Under the pieces are notes generated by a model that did no database searches, was not told where the DNA came from, and worked only from the letters and a program-made list of their open reading frames with translations. This document shows, one piece after another, positions 1 through 11,200 of a stretch of 64,000 nt of DNA. How positions within the stretch are numbered: the stretch's first letter is position 1; the number at the start of each line of letters is the position of its first letter. Origin of the DNA: Cyanodermella asteris. Taxonomy: Eukaryota; Ascomycota; Lecanoromycetes; Ostropales; Stictidaceae. A program made the position numbers and the translations under genes. The stretch lies in assembly GCA_900618795.1 (NCBI GenBank), contig UYJD01000008.1:1303866-1367865 (forward strand). The letters run 5' to 3'.

Positions 1-906
1 TGTGGTCGTCGATTTCGGCTTGAATGGCGACGTGTTGACCGATTGGTAGTCCTAATACGGAGTGTCGTGCCGGAAGCTCGAAGACGAAGCGCCAGATACC
101 GGCTGATAGTTCCTCCTTGCGGCCGAGTCTGAATTTGCGGTATTGGGTTGGGACGAGGACGCCGGCGGGGTGGAAAGGTGGTCGGTTCTGGCTCGAGGCC
201 TGTATGTATGAAGGATATTGCTGGAAGCCGCTGTTGAAGTCTAACAATTTCTCAAGGTGTCGGAAGCTCATGACTCCGACGACGCCGGCGGCGGCGGCAG
301 CCAAAGTAAGCTGCAGAGGCAGGCTACCGGAGCTTAAATGCGACAACTGCCCGGATACGGCTTTCGATGTAGGGGAAGGCGATAAGTGTAGTCGTTGGCT
401 GGCCCAGTAGAGCGCAGCTGCCCCGACGGCCAGCGTCGCCACCTCGGGCAGATAGGAGGTCGTTTTCGGCTTTTCGACCGTGGAGCTTCTCCTCACGATC
501 TGCGCGGCTGGTGGAGCGGATTTCTTAGCTTTGGGGTCATCCTCCCGGGCGGCTCCTTCGAGGACGCCGACTAGGAATCCTTCCAATAGTTCGCGCGCAT
601 CCTCGGAGTGCCCGACATCTTCGAAGCCACTTGTTGCATCGGTGCCGGCTACTTCGAGTAGGGCATCGAGTCCTCCGGGATGGTCTCTGGCGTATTCTGT
701 GACGTCGTAAACTGCACTCATCAGTATGGTGAGAAGACGTTGAATTCCACGAATTTCATACCTTTACCGTGAATCGTCATCCACATGTCCTTTTTGGTGT
801 TGTGCTTGGCGACATCTTTCTTTGTGAATGTTTGAACTTCCACCTCATTCTTCCACTTGGATTTCAACTCCTTGTGCTCGGTCTTTTCGTTCGACGGGGC
901 AGCCAT
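1..906 (-). CDS. cytochrome b5 / NADH-cytochrome b5 reductase fusion (5' part only)
   Basis: Electron-transfer protein joining a heme cytochrome b5 domain to a membrane region and a cytochrome b5 reductase FAD domain, probably anchored to ER or outer mitochondrial membrane. Exon 1 is 762-906 (ATG at 904-906); a 50-nt intron (712-761, GTATGA...CAG) joins in phase to exon 2, which runs off the window start. About 285 residues are visible. The b5 domain occupies roughly residues 20-105 with the heme-ligand HPGG and a second His in VGHSE. Two hydrophobic stretches follow (around YLPEVATLAVGAAALYW and LPLQLTLAAAAAGVVGVM), then the start of the reductase fold (WRFVFELP, LGLPIGQHVAIQ). The FAD arginine motif and NADH domain lie beyond the window. 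Ordinary fungal b5 reductases lack the b5 domain, so this is a fused, self-contained version. It is divergent from the neighbouring P450 gene and could feed it electrons, but that is inference. Confidence 0.88.
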
Positions 907-1486
907 GATTATCTGTTATGTTGAGAATGCGAACTCACAAAGCATGCCTCCGAAAAGGGCGACAGCAGGACAATGATATCAATGTGCAATTAAGCTTCCG
1001 GGACCACCGAGTTCAGCGAGATCTGGCGGACGGCCGTAGTCTAGGTAGCAGAAGCGGAATGGCGGCCAATCGGCTCTCTCGTCATTTGTCTTAGGTGCCA
1101 CTTACAGAAGAGCGGACCCCGAAGAGGCTTTCAACCTGTCCTTCGTGCGTATCAATTTTCGCCCCATGACGTCGCAATGCGTGCACCATGAATAATCGAG
1201 ATGCAGAGGCCAGCCCGCCGATGTGCAGCCAAAAACAGGGAGCGATTTCTGCAGGTCAGCAGCCAAGGCTGTGCATGCGAGCCGGAAAGCGACGATGGAA
1301 AATAGAGACACCGAGGCACGATAATTATGCAGCTTTTTTCATGACGGGAGTCGGCGAGTGTGTAGAACTCTTGCTTCCACCTTGCAAAGAAAGTTCGAGG
1401 TGGGTTATATGTAGACCGGGCCACCTGTAGCTGTCTCGAAGGATATCCACCACTCCAGTCTTGCAATCTACGGACACAACGCCAGT
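907..1486. promoter_or_regulatory. divergent spacer between b5-reductase fusion and P450
   Basis: A 580-bp spacer separates two start codons pointing away from each other, so both promoters must lie here. Open frames inside it are short and lack family features. I see no clear shared operator. Confidence 0.4.
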
Positions 1487-3250
1487 ATGACTTCCAAGAG
1501 CTTTCGCTTCGAGGATAAGGGACCGAAGATCTCCTTTGACATTGACATCTCAAACCTGAATGACACTGCAACGTTGAAGCAGGTCGTCGGCTCACAATTC
1601 GGTGTCGTAGATTCAAATGGTCAGTAATCGACCTTCGCCGTCACGATCATACTAACAAATCGCCAGGACTTTCGTTCTTTGCGAACGGTCAAGAATGCAC
1701 GGACTGGGACCAGTTGAAGTCTTTTGACGGCACCGTCACAGTCAAAGTCGATGGCCATGCACTTCGCCCAGTACCAGGCCCGACAGGGCTGCCCATCATT
1801 GGTACTTACTTTGAGAGTATGTGAGCCTGTAGGTCACCTGAATCTGACATAAGACTAACCCTTCAACTCAGTCTACCCGGATCATTTGGGCAATCTCCAC
1901 CGTCTATTCGAAAAGTACGGTCCCGTGATCAAGACGAGCAACATGGGCAACGAGACCATCTTTACAAACGACCCCGTGGTCGCTTCCATATTCCTGGCCG
2001 AGACCGAAAACTTCTCCAAGGAGATTGGCCCAGGACATCCCCTTCATCCCATCAAGAACAATCTGGCAGGAGTCTTTCTTGGCGACACGTCCGATCCAGC
2101 CTGGAAGCTCGTGCACAAGTTCTTGCCTCCCGCTCTTGGTCCCAAAGCGGTACGACACTACGCTCCGACAATGAACAACTGCATCGACGAGGCCTTGCCG
2201 ATATTCGACGAGCTCGAGGAGAAAGGCGTTGCGTGGAATGCGTATCAGTACATGTTGAAGCTGAGCTCCGGCACCGTCGCGAAGATCATGCTGGGCAAAG
2301 ACGTCGGCCATTTCAAGAGCATAGATGCACCGCTCGATCGGATGATCCTCGCCATTGCGGAACAGCTTGCCGTCAACAAGAAGATCAGCAGCAAAGGCCA
2401 TTGGTACTCGTACCTGCCTTTTGGCGACCCAGCGAGGCTGCGAGACCTGCAAAAAACCATTCACGAGGAGCTTCTTAAGTTCGTTCAGACAGCCGAGTTG
2501 GGTGACAGCACCGAGAGCCTCCCTTTGCAGGACGCTGCGCTCAAATCCAACAACATCATCGATTACCTGTCTCGCGCCACAGATTCGGCCGGGAACAAGC
2601 TGCCGAAAATCAACATCATCTCCGCAACTGCGGTTGCTGCAGGAGCCGGCTTCACCACCACATCCTCTCTGCTGTCCTGGTGCTTGCACGCATTCACAGC
2701 GTACGAAGGCGTGCAAGCAGCTCTCCTCCAGGAGCTCGTGGACAACGACATCAACGACGGCACAAACATCACCGCCGAGCAGATCGACGAGCTCCCCGTG
2801 TTAGACAAGTTCATCAAAGAGGTCCAGCGCCGACACAACCCGGCCTACCAGCCCGCCCGCACAGCCCTCAAAGATACGATCCTGCCAGGCGGCTACCTCG
2901 TCAAGAAGGACTCGGTGTGCATCGCCGCTATTCACAACATTTACAACAACCCCGCGGTCTGGTCTAATCCGGACCGATTCGACATGGACAGGTGGGACAC
3001 GGACGAGGTCAAGCAGCGCCACAAGGCGGCTTACATCCCTTTCGCCACCGGCGGTAGGATGTGCGTCGGCTTCAACTTTGCGCTGCTCGAGGTCAAGATC
3101 TTCGTGTGCAAGCTGATTTGGCGGTATCACTGGGACAAGGAGGGCGAGTCGGATACGGAGTATGATGCGTTCTTCCAGCTCATCCGACCGGTGAACTTAT
3201 ATGTGCGGACGCAGAGGCGAGCGGTGTATCCGAGCAAGTCAGACTCGTGA
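1487..3250 (+). CDS. cytochrome P450 with N-terminal extra domain, no membrane anchor
   Basis: Heme-thiolate monooxygenase of 553 residues. Exons 1487-1619, 1667-1816 and 1872-3250; introns are 47 nt (GTCAGT, branch ACTAAC) and 55 nt (GTATGT). P450 marks are clear: I-helix GAGFTTTSS, helix K ExxR in KEVQRRHNPA, PDRFDMDRW, and the heme loop FATGGRMCVGF with the cysteine ligand. The proline-rich hinge PVPGPTGLPIIG comes only at about residue 80. The first 80 residues have no hydrophobic anchor or signal peptide and instead look like a small soluble fold (phrases such as KISFDIDISNL and DGTVTVKVDG). Fungal P450s normally start with a transmembrane helix, so this enzyme is probably soluble or uses another tether. 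There is no fused reductase domain. The CYP family is not assigned. Confidence 0.9.
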
Positions 3251-3338
3251 GATGAATTGAATTAATGCTTCGTTTTGGCATCTGTGACGTTATCTCGTAT
3301 CAGCAAGTCAGTGCCCAGGCAACCCTGATGCCCTGCAT

Positions 3339-4691
3339 TCAGTCCGGCTTGCCTCGTCGTACTGCCAGGATGGCTTTCAACTTCTTCTCAAGCTGTTGCA
3401 GGGCCTTCCCCTTGATCTCGCCGTCTCCCAGACCCCTAAAAAACCACTGAGGTTCGTGACCATCAATATGCAAAGCGCGCCCCACGAATTCCAAGGCAAT
3501 CTCAAGCCTGCACACGGTGGACATGGCACCAATGATCACGGCTTCGAAGATGTGAGATTTGAGTGCAAGGTCCGTGTTGACGCAATACCGTGACCTTTGG
3601 ATCTGAGCGTGGTATTCGCCGACGATATTTGTTCAACTGACTCGGCGAGTTTTCCTTGTCTGAATGAGGATAACCGTTCATGAGCGGGTCCCAATCCCTC
3701 GTGATCCCAGCTTGGATATCGACAGGGCCCAAAACAGTCAGGGCTCGGTTCTGTACGTTATCCCAATCGATGATGCCAGTTAAGTTGCACTCTTCATCGA
3801 CCATGATGGTTTGAGAGTTAAAGTCCGGTATGCAGAGCGCAAAGGTTTCTCTGCCATTTCGAGGAGCAGGAAGGTACGAGATCGCTTTGGCAATGACTCT
3901 CTCAGCACCAATAGCAAGTCCATCCCTGCGCTTCGTTTTGCGAGAGCGCCGCAGGCCGTCGTTTAAGTATTCGGTGGTGCTTCGGTAAAGGCCCGAAAGC
4001 CTTCCTTGACTTCCAGCTGCTTTCCGAAGTCTTCATCCCCGAGCTCCCCGATTTCCCACTGAAAGTACGGACCGACTGTAGTTTGCCCGTCTTGTTGAAA
4101 CTCCAGAGCGCCGATTTTGTCAAACCGTAACTTCTCCAATCGAGGCACTGCCTGCGCGACCGTGTCCAGGATCCTTCCACGTCTTTCTTCCAGTGGTGTT
4201 GGGCCCGTGTCGTCAAATCATGTGGAGGCCACCGTACATCCGGAGATGTAACTCATGGCAATGTACGGCGCACAGATTTCATTCTCGACACCTGCATCAA
4301 AGTCACAGACCCTTCAAAGTCACAGACCCTGGGAACTGGAATTTGGGTATTGTCGGCCACCAAGCGCATTGTCAATGCTTGAGAAAAGAAAGGTCTGTCT
4401 GGCTGTTGCGTCAAACCCGTTGCCCCATCCCGTTGCTGGAACGCGAATGACATATTTGACGTCGTCCGAAAATTGAACGACGTGCACAAGGTTTTGGGAT
4501 CCGCTCAGAATAGAGACTGGGCTCTCCCTCGAAACATGGTCGCCGTCAACCCGATTCCGAATCATCGAAGCAAGTGCGCTCAGTGACGCGTGATCGAGTT
4601 TTAGAAGGGGCCCAAATTGATCCTGCAGGTCCTCTTCATCAGTTGCGGAGCTGTTGGATGTCGTGCCGTCGGAATGCGGGTTGTTGGACAT
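3339..4691 (-). pseudogene. decayed aminoglycoside-phosphotransferase-like (APH fold) gene
   Basis: Fungal APH-family kinase-like gene, no longer one reading frame. It starts at ATG 4689-4691 with an acidic leader, then the N-lobe (RVPATGWGNGFDATARQTF). The homology then changes frame near 4390, at a perfect 17-bp tandem duplication (4297-4313 and 4314-4330), near 3970 and again near 3520, ending with a recognisable C-terminal part (HIFEAVIIGAMSTVCRLEIA) and a stop at 3339. The lobe that should carry the catalytic HxDxxxxN reads CIPDFNSQTIMV: the histidine is Ile and the asparagine is Thr, although DFNSQ and the following GIIDWDNVQ survive. Some junctions could be introns, but the 17-bp duplication and lost catalytic residues argue for a dead gene. 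Its original substrate is unknown. Confidence 0.8.
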
Positions 4692-5658
4692 GATGTCTTC
4701 GTGCCTGTGCGCGCGAAGTTGTGATCGTCGCGTGCCGTGGAGTCTGTGGATGCTGCAGAGCATGGCTGATGAATAAAAGTCGTTACACAAGTCCTGCAAC
4801 CGCTACTCACAATGTCACTTCCGTATCCACCTCGGTAGGTATTTGTATAGGGACCTATATAACTCACGGCTAGCATTCTTTGCGAAACACCGCTCCAAGT
4901 CAGTAGATAAATCGTTACCAAGGACGCTTAGAGGTGCGCTCACACGTATATGCGCAGCGACTTTTCATTCACCCGCCTTCAAAGTTCGGACGCAAGTAGG
5001 AGAAATCCAAGAGCACCTCGCATGCGTGACCAGTAGCATGATGAGAGAACATTTGTCAGATATTGGAGTTCGGGCCGCCATCTGAAAGCTTTTCGGCGAC
5101 CATCGTATCACTAGGACTCACTGAAAGGCGTTGAAGTGGATCGGAGAATGAAGGTGGCACAAGGCAGAGCGTGGCGCAAACGGCCACCAATTGCTGTTGA
5201 CTGAGCGCTGCATTGAGATTGATGTCGGGAAGATCGAAAAAATGATAAGAATACGGAGAGGGCGTGGCCTGGAGTGTTGAGATGGCGAGGGGGAAGTTGA
5301 CGACTTTTGATGAGTATATCTCCGAGGTCAACCCCGTGACGTTGGATTGAGGTGCTTTGTTAAGCTTTGCTGGAGGAGTGATGTGGCTGCGCCAGCTGCC
5401 GGGGGACGCTCTATTTACAAAACTGGATTGAGGATATACAGAGACATCTCGTATTGCAAGCACATATAGCAATCATTCAGATCTTCATCGACATGAGTTT
5501 CATTAGCTTTTTTATTATTGCAGGTATGTGCAACGCCATCGACGGCTTTCATCAGACATCCGCAACACTTCCCATTCGAGCATTAGTATTTGTGAATCCG
5601 TGTCCATAAATCGTATCCCTCGGTTTTGTAGAATGGTCTTTTCCACGAGCCCGACCAT
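4692..5658. other. intergenic stretch without a supported gene
   Basis: A 967-bp stretch holds only one mid-sized minus-strand frame (5056-5472), which begins at a non-ATG codon and has no recognisable motif. I see no RNA gene or repeat. Confidence 0.4.
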
Positions 5659-6288
5659 CTAGAGCCAGGCGAGGGCGCCCATGGCAGCAGCCAAGACGGC
5701 ACCTGTTCCTGCAACATTGACACCAGCACCGGAAGACGGAGTAGCGGAGGCACCACCAGCGGAGCCCGAGGCACGCGATGTGCCAGTTGCGCTGGCTCCA
5801 GAGCCCGTGGCGCCGACACCGCCAACACCGGTTCCGCCAGTAGCACCGGCACGGCCGCTGGTGGCTCCTGCGCCTGCGACACCAGCAGTGGAGTTTCCGA
5901 AGCCACCTACGATGGCTTGAGAGGTGGCAGAGGCGACGGCTGAGGAGATGGCAGCGCTGACGCCAGAGGCTGCTGAGCCCGCTGCAGCGCTGATTGAGGA
6001 GACGGCTGAAGCGCCGGATCCACCGAGGTAGGCACCGGCTAGGCCGTTGAAGATGGACTGTGCTTGAGGCTGGAGGCTGGCGGGCTCAGCTGCGATGGCT
6101 GACTGGACGGCGCCCTGAAGACCAATGATGTTGCCACCAGCGAGTCCAGACTGGACGGCCGCGTTGGTGAAGATGCCCTGTGCAGCCGGCAAAGAGGCGA
6201 CCTGGGCCAGGTAAGAGGTGACAGCTGGGGGCAAGGCGACCTGAGCGGCGGCACCAGCGGCCATGACGAGGACTGTGTCGGTTCTCAT
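5659..6288 (-). CDS. small secreted Ala/Gly/Ser-rich cell-surface protein
   Basis: A 209-residue protein with a predicted N-terminal signal peptide (MRTDTVLVMAAGAAAQVA), a central part of about 90 residues with some normal composition (TSYLAQVASLPAAQGIF, LQPQAQSIFNGLAGAYLGG), then a long low-complexity tail of Ala, Gly, Ser and Thr. It finishes with a hydrophobic segment (VLAAAMGALAWL), which resembles a GPI-anchor signal. The ATG at 6286-6288 was chosen because it starts the signal peptide; the frame is open further upstream but without such a signal. Similar architectures are common among fungal wall-linked proteins. No enzymatic motif is visible and the role is unknown. Confidence 0.65.
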   Translation of the reverse strand: MRTDTVLVMAAGAAAQVALPPAVTSYLAQVASLPAAQGIFTNAAVQSGLAGGNIIGLQGAVQSAIAAEPASLQPQAQSIFNGLAGAYLGGSGASAVSSISAAAGSAASGVSAAISSAVASATSQAIVGGFGNSTAGVAGAGATSGRAGATGGTGVGGVGATGSGASATGTSRASGSAGGASATPSSGAGVNVAGTGAVLAAAMGALAWL

Positions 6289-8208
6289 TTTGATGGGTGT
6301 GATGGGAACAGGCGATTGAAGCAATTGAGTTTGATTCGGCGGCAGTCCAGAACGACAGCGACTGTAACGAAAGTGAGGGTAAACAGTGAGAAGATTGATG
6401 GGCGCGTGAGAGGACGAGCGAGCCATCAAGGAGGGAGCGTGTCGCAATCTATATAGTTGACCAGAATCCATGCACTCATGCAAGCCTGCAGGCAATGCGC
6501 GACTCCACTCCTCCACACAGGATCGGGCATCCGCCTTCCTACGTTCTCGTCCCAGTCAAATTTTGCATGCTGACAGCTTGCGCTTGGAGCTTGCGACGCG
6601 CCCAGGCGAGTCAGGTCTGGAGCTGCGGCTCATGCGTGCGAAACACAGCATCTAGACGCGAGATTTGCAGCGAGCGGATATGCAGCGCTGGGCCCCTTCT
6701 GGAACCTGGTGTGTGCGGACATTGGAAACAGTAAAGCGCTGAAGCTTGGGCTGAAGCTTGCACTCAGCCTTCCAGCCTTCTTCGCTCGGCGGCACCCCCC
6801 AGTTTGTCAATGTGCCGAGCTAAGCTTGCCACCACAGTAGTCACAGCACAGAGGTGGTTTGAAGGCCAACTAGCCGCCTGCTCGAGATCCAATGGTGGCT
6901 CCGGAAATCTCGACATGTCCGTAACATGTGGCGACCGGCTGATCGATCGAAGCTGGGTAGGCTGAGGCCCTGGAAATCGGGATGGTGCTTTTGCCATGTT
7001 GGGTCTTGACGCCTGAGAGGTTGCGGGCTCGTGCGCGCGATTCCTGCCGACACCCTTCACGCCTGTGCCTGTTATTGGTTAAGAACACGCTGGCCTTCGG
7101 ATCGAGCCTGTGGCAGCGCAAGCAGGTTTGCCCCTGGAGCCCGCCAAATCCTCCCCAAAGCAGTTCCTGTGGGTGGAGCCGCTACTGCTCTAACTTGAGC
7201 GTGCAACTTTGAGTGGGGGGACTGCTGGGACCGTGGTCGAGCCCATGGTGGAATTGCGCCAAATTTGACCTGAGGGAGAGCCAGCAAAGCGGTTCCTTAG
7301 GGCGTAGACATAGGTAGGTACAAATGTTGAGCTTGTTCCTGTTCGTGGCGCCATGGCTGCGACAGCGTGTCCCAAAGCACAATCATCATATCATGCATGG
7401 TCGTGGCGGCCCTGAGCATGAAGTCCGAGTGGAGGTAGATTGCGGCCAAAGCGCCTTGCCTGTCGTATTTCTCCAGTCAGTAGTCCCTAATCACCACATG
7501 GCGCTCGTAGAGTCGCAGTGCTGCAAGAAGCCTTTGTTGAGTCGCTGGCTCGCTGCGATTTGCTGAGGGGTGGAAAAGGCAGGACATGTTCAGAGTTTTC
7601 GTTGCGCCAAGGCCTCACGTTATCACGTGTTCTGGCGGCGATGCTCACTGAATCAGCACATACTTCGGACGTCCACCTTTCTGCACTCCAGCCTATCTTT
7701 CTCGAATGAGCCTGCTGCTTGACGGGTTCTGTGGTAGCAGTTCGATGCTTCTTCTACTCAAGTCGAATGCATGCATCATTTCCTCTTTTCGCGTCGAAAG
7801 TGCATCGATGACCAGCTTGGCCGGCATGTGTCACTATCTCAACTGCGTTTGCTTGACTGAGAATCACCGTGGCGGGTGAGCGCCTTCTCCTTTGTGGGGA
7901 AGCTTCTCACTCTGAACATCGAATCTTGCTATTCGACATGAAACAGAAGGTCAATTACTGTCTGAATGGCTTGGCTGACCGCCGCTCCCTTTGTGGTAGT
8001 GACACCGACGAGTATACAGCAGTTCGTCCGTGTATAAAGATTATGCCTTGCTGCGTTTCCCCTTGATTTTGCTCGAATGCTATCTTCTAATCTCGCAAGC
8101 CCGGAGCTCGATCGCGATTCCTTGCCACTCTCATTTATTACCGTACATTCTTTGTCGTTCCAGAATCGACATTAACTTGCAGATCGCAAACCGACATCCT
8201 AACAACTT
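6289..8208. other. long intergenic region, no gene seen
   Basis: About 1.9 kb with only short overlapping frames of uneven composition. It must contain the promoters of the divergent secreted-protein and coiled-coil genes. No RNA gene, terminal repeat or tandem repeat was recognised. Confidence 0.4.
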
Positions 8209-11200
8209 ATGGTCATTATGATGGAACGTGTTGCGCGGACTGGCTCACCATCTAGTTCAGACTGGAACACTGTCTTTGATACCGATACTGATGACATAGG
8301 CCCTCAAGATACCGACTATGGCGCGGACATTTCCGTGGCCGACGGCCTCGAATCCGACAGCACTTATTCTGGAGATAGTAACGATGATGACAGCGACGAC
8401 AGTGACGACACCGACTCAAGCGATGACAGCGACTCAGGCGATGACAGCGACTCAAGCGACGGCAGCGACTCAAACGACGACGGCGACCCAGACGATGAAA
8501 GCGACGCAACAATAGAGGCTGGTGAGACTGCCCAAGTCTCTCCCAGGTTCGCAAACGGCGTTGCAGTCGATACTGTACACGCTCCTAAACCTGCGCCAGC
8601 ACAAGCGCGGCAACACGAAATCGCAAGTCACAACCACGACGGCCAGAATAACTACGCCCATGGCCGTGAGACTTCTTCTGTGAATCATGGAGAGTACGCC
8701 GAGGCCACGTACGGCAGGTGGAGACGCAATGATGCGCAACGACGGGCAGTTCAACTTGATGCCACGGACACCGAAATGCACTATTCATCACCCAACGCGA
8801 GCCGAGCGCCGATCCCTGGACCAGTAGGACTACCAAATAGCCAGCTTGGCTCGAATCTGGACAACTCCACCGCGCAAGTTGCGTCAACGCCTCAAGAGAG
8901 GGATCGTACATCAGCGGCCCCTTCCGGACTCGCTCAAGAAGCTGAGCCGTATGGATTACAAACCCTCGTACACCCCGTATCTCCACATACGCACGTCTCT
9001 ACCACATCCATCGCCACACCCGCACCTCAGTTTGACAACCTGATGATAAAGGAGCATTTCGAAAGGCTGAAGGCGCTGATTGTTGATCAAATGCAGGCCG
9101 CAACACCAGGTTCCGGTTTTCCTACACTTTCAAGTACTGATATCATGTCATCTGCCTCGGCCACCTCGGACGCTCAAGCTCACACTAATGATCAAGGGGA
9201 GCTTCCTCAAAATTCCGGACCGTCGGCCGCCACAGATGTGGTAGGAGAGGCACAGAATCTCAATGTTCATGCGACAAGTTCATCCTACACACCGGATGAT
9301 TCACCATCTGGAATGATTACCGATCGGCACATGAATGGACAAGGGCAATCGCACGATCAGCAACCAAGTAGTGACACTGAGACGGTGGCCACTGAAACCG
9401 TGCCGCCGGGATCTGTTAACTCTAGCCTGCGAAGGTCAGACAAAACAATCTCTGGGATCGACGAGGAGGAGAATGAGATATCCGAAATCAGGAGCCAGTC
9501 GCCTTCTTCGCGTATCAGAGCATGGACCAGCAAGACTGCCAGAACCGTGGAGTCTGAGAGCGTAAAGTCCTCAGTGGCCAACAGCACAAGTTCTGCTTCC
9601 AAGAGCAAACCTCGGTCTCCGTTTGCGGAGCCATCTACAAAGGCGACGCCCCCGAGGCGGCCGTGGGCCGCCATGAACCCACTTAAGAAGTTTGGACAAA
9701 CTAAGAAAAGCGATAGTGATACTGGTAGTGATGACGATAAATCGAATGACAAGCGAAGCGTCAAGCGCAAGTCCAGCTTTGGCAGCAGTTTCGGCGGGAA
9801 TTCTTCTGGATCTAGATCCGGGTCTTCGTCTGGGGCTTCGTCTTCTGAAGACGAGCTGACACCTGAACAAAGAAAGCCCAAGGAGGCTAAAGAGGAGATT
9901 GCAGCCAAGAAAGCTGGAGCCGAAGCTGAGCGATCGAAAGAGGAAGCCGAGGCAAAGGCCGAGAAAGAGGAGAAGAATAAGCTAGAGAAGGAGGAGAAGG
10001 CCGAAGAAACGGATAAGGAGCAGAAGGAAGAGAAGGAGAGGAAGAAGGCAGAGAAGCTGGAAAAGAAACTTGAAAAGGAGGCCAGACGTAAAGAAGATAT
10101 CGAGAGGAAAAAGGAGATGGACTTGGCGCGCAGAGAGGCAAAGAACGCGGAACAGTTGGCCAACTTCCAGGCATCTATTGAGCTGCGGCAGCAAATACAG
10201 GAATCTAACAGAGAAGAGAAGATGTCGAAGCACCAAGAGCTCCAGGAGCAGCGCCAGAAGCAGCGCGAGGAAGCTGCTGCGCAACGGGCTGCGCAGTCCC
10301 AAGCAAGGACAGCCGGAATTGAGGCCGGGCTAGAAGACCAGATGGCGAAACGCCAGCATGAAAGTGCCATCAAACAGACGGCACTCGATGCTCAATTGGA
10401 GTCCAAACAGTTGAACGACCAGATGGCGCAGCAGCGTCGCGAAATGGAGATGCAGGCGAAACTGCAGCGAGACGAAGCCCGCCGCCAAGTAGAATCTCAA
10501 GAATTGCAGATGCAGGCAGATGCAAAGATACAAGAACAAACGGCAAGACTTGGGGCACGTCAAGCGGAGAGAGACGCCCAGCAACAGCGCAGAAATGCCG
10601 AGCGGGAGGCACAACTCGCCGAAGTGCAATAGCAAGCGCAGAACAAATTGCAGGAGAACCAGATCAAAGCTGACCGACGCGCGGCCGCGCAAGAAGCGGA
10701 CTCGGCACGGATCGAACAGAAGGCACAAGCGGAGCTGCGGAAAGCTGGCCACGGACACGATATGGAAGCCAATGCACAAGAGGGCGCCCTTGCGGCGGCG
10801 GCAGCTTACAACCAATACGGACTCGCTGCTGCCGAACGTAACGAGCAGGGCAAGGCGGCTCGGGATGCCGCCATTCTTAAACGACATGGCCACGAGTGGG
10901 AGGGTCAGAATGCAAGAGAAGCGTTGGAGCAGAATAAGAAGACTGCTCGAGCTGACCAGGAAGCCCAAGACGAGGTTCGCCGCCTGGAAAATCTTGCTCA
11001 CAGAAAAGAACGCAAAGCTCTCGGAAAGAAGCAGAGACGGGAGCTGCGAGCTGGTGCCAAAGGAGAACTCAACGAACGTCTAGCAGACGAAATTCACGAC
11101 TGGGTGCAGGGGGCTAAAGGAGATGGAAATGGGCCGAAGCCCGGTCATCAATCAGGTACTGGGAGAAGCGGCCCTGGCTCTGGGACTATCGATGGAGATT

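Noticed and set aside
1904-2716. Minus-strand 270-codon frame across the P450
   Set aside because: It lies opposite clear P450 motifs and shows no family features of its own.
5056-5472. Minus-strand frame of 138 codons
   Set aside because: It starts at a non-ATG codon, has no motif and no splice partner.
9357-10373. Long minus-strand frame rich in Ser, Phe and Leu inside the coiled-coil gene
   Set aside because: It is the antisense shadow of Glu/Lys-rich codons; composition is periodic and it has no independent motif.
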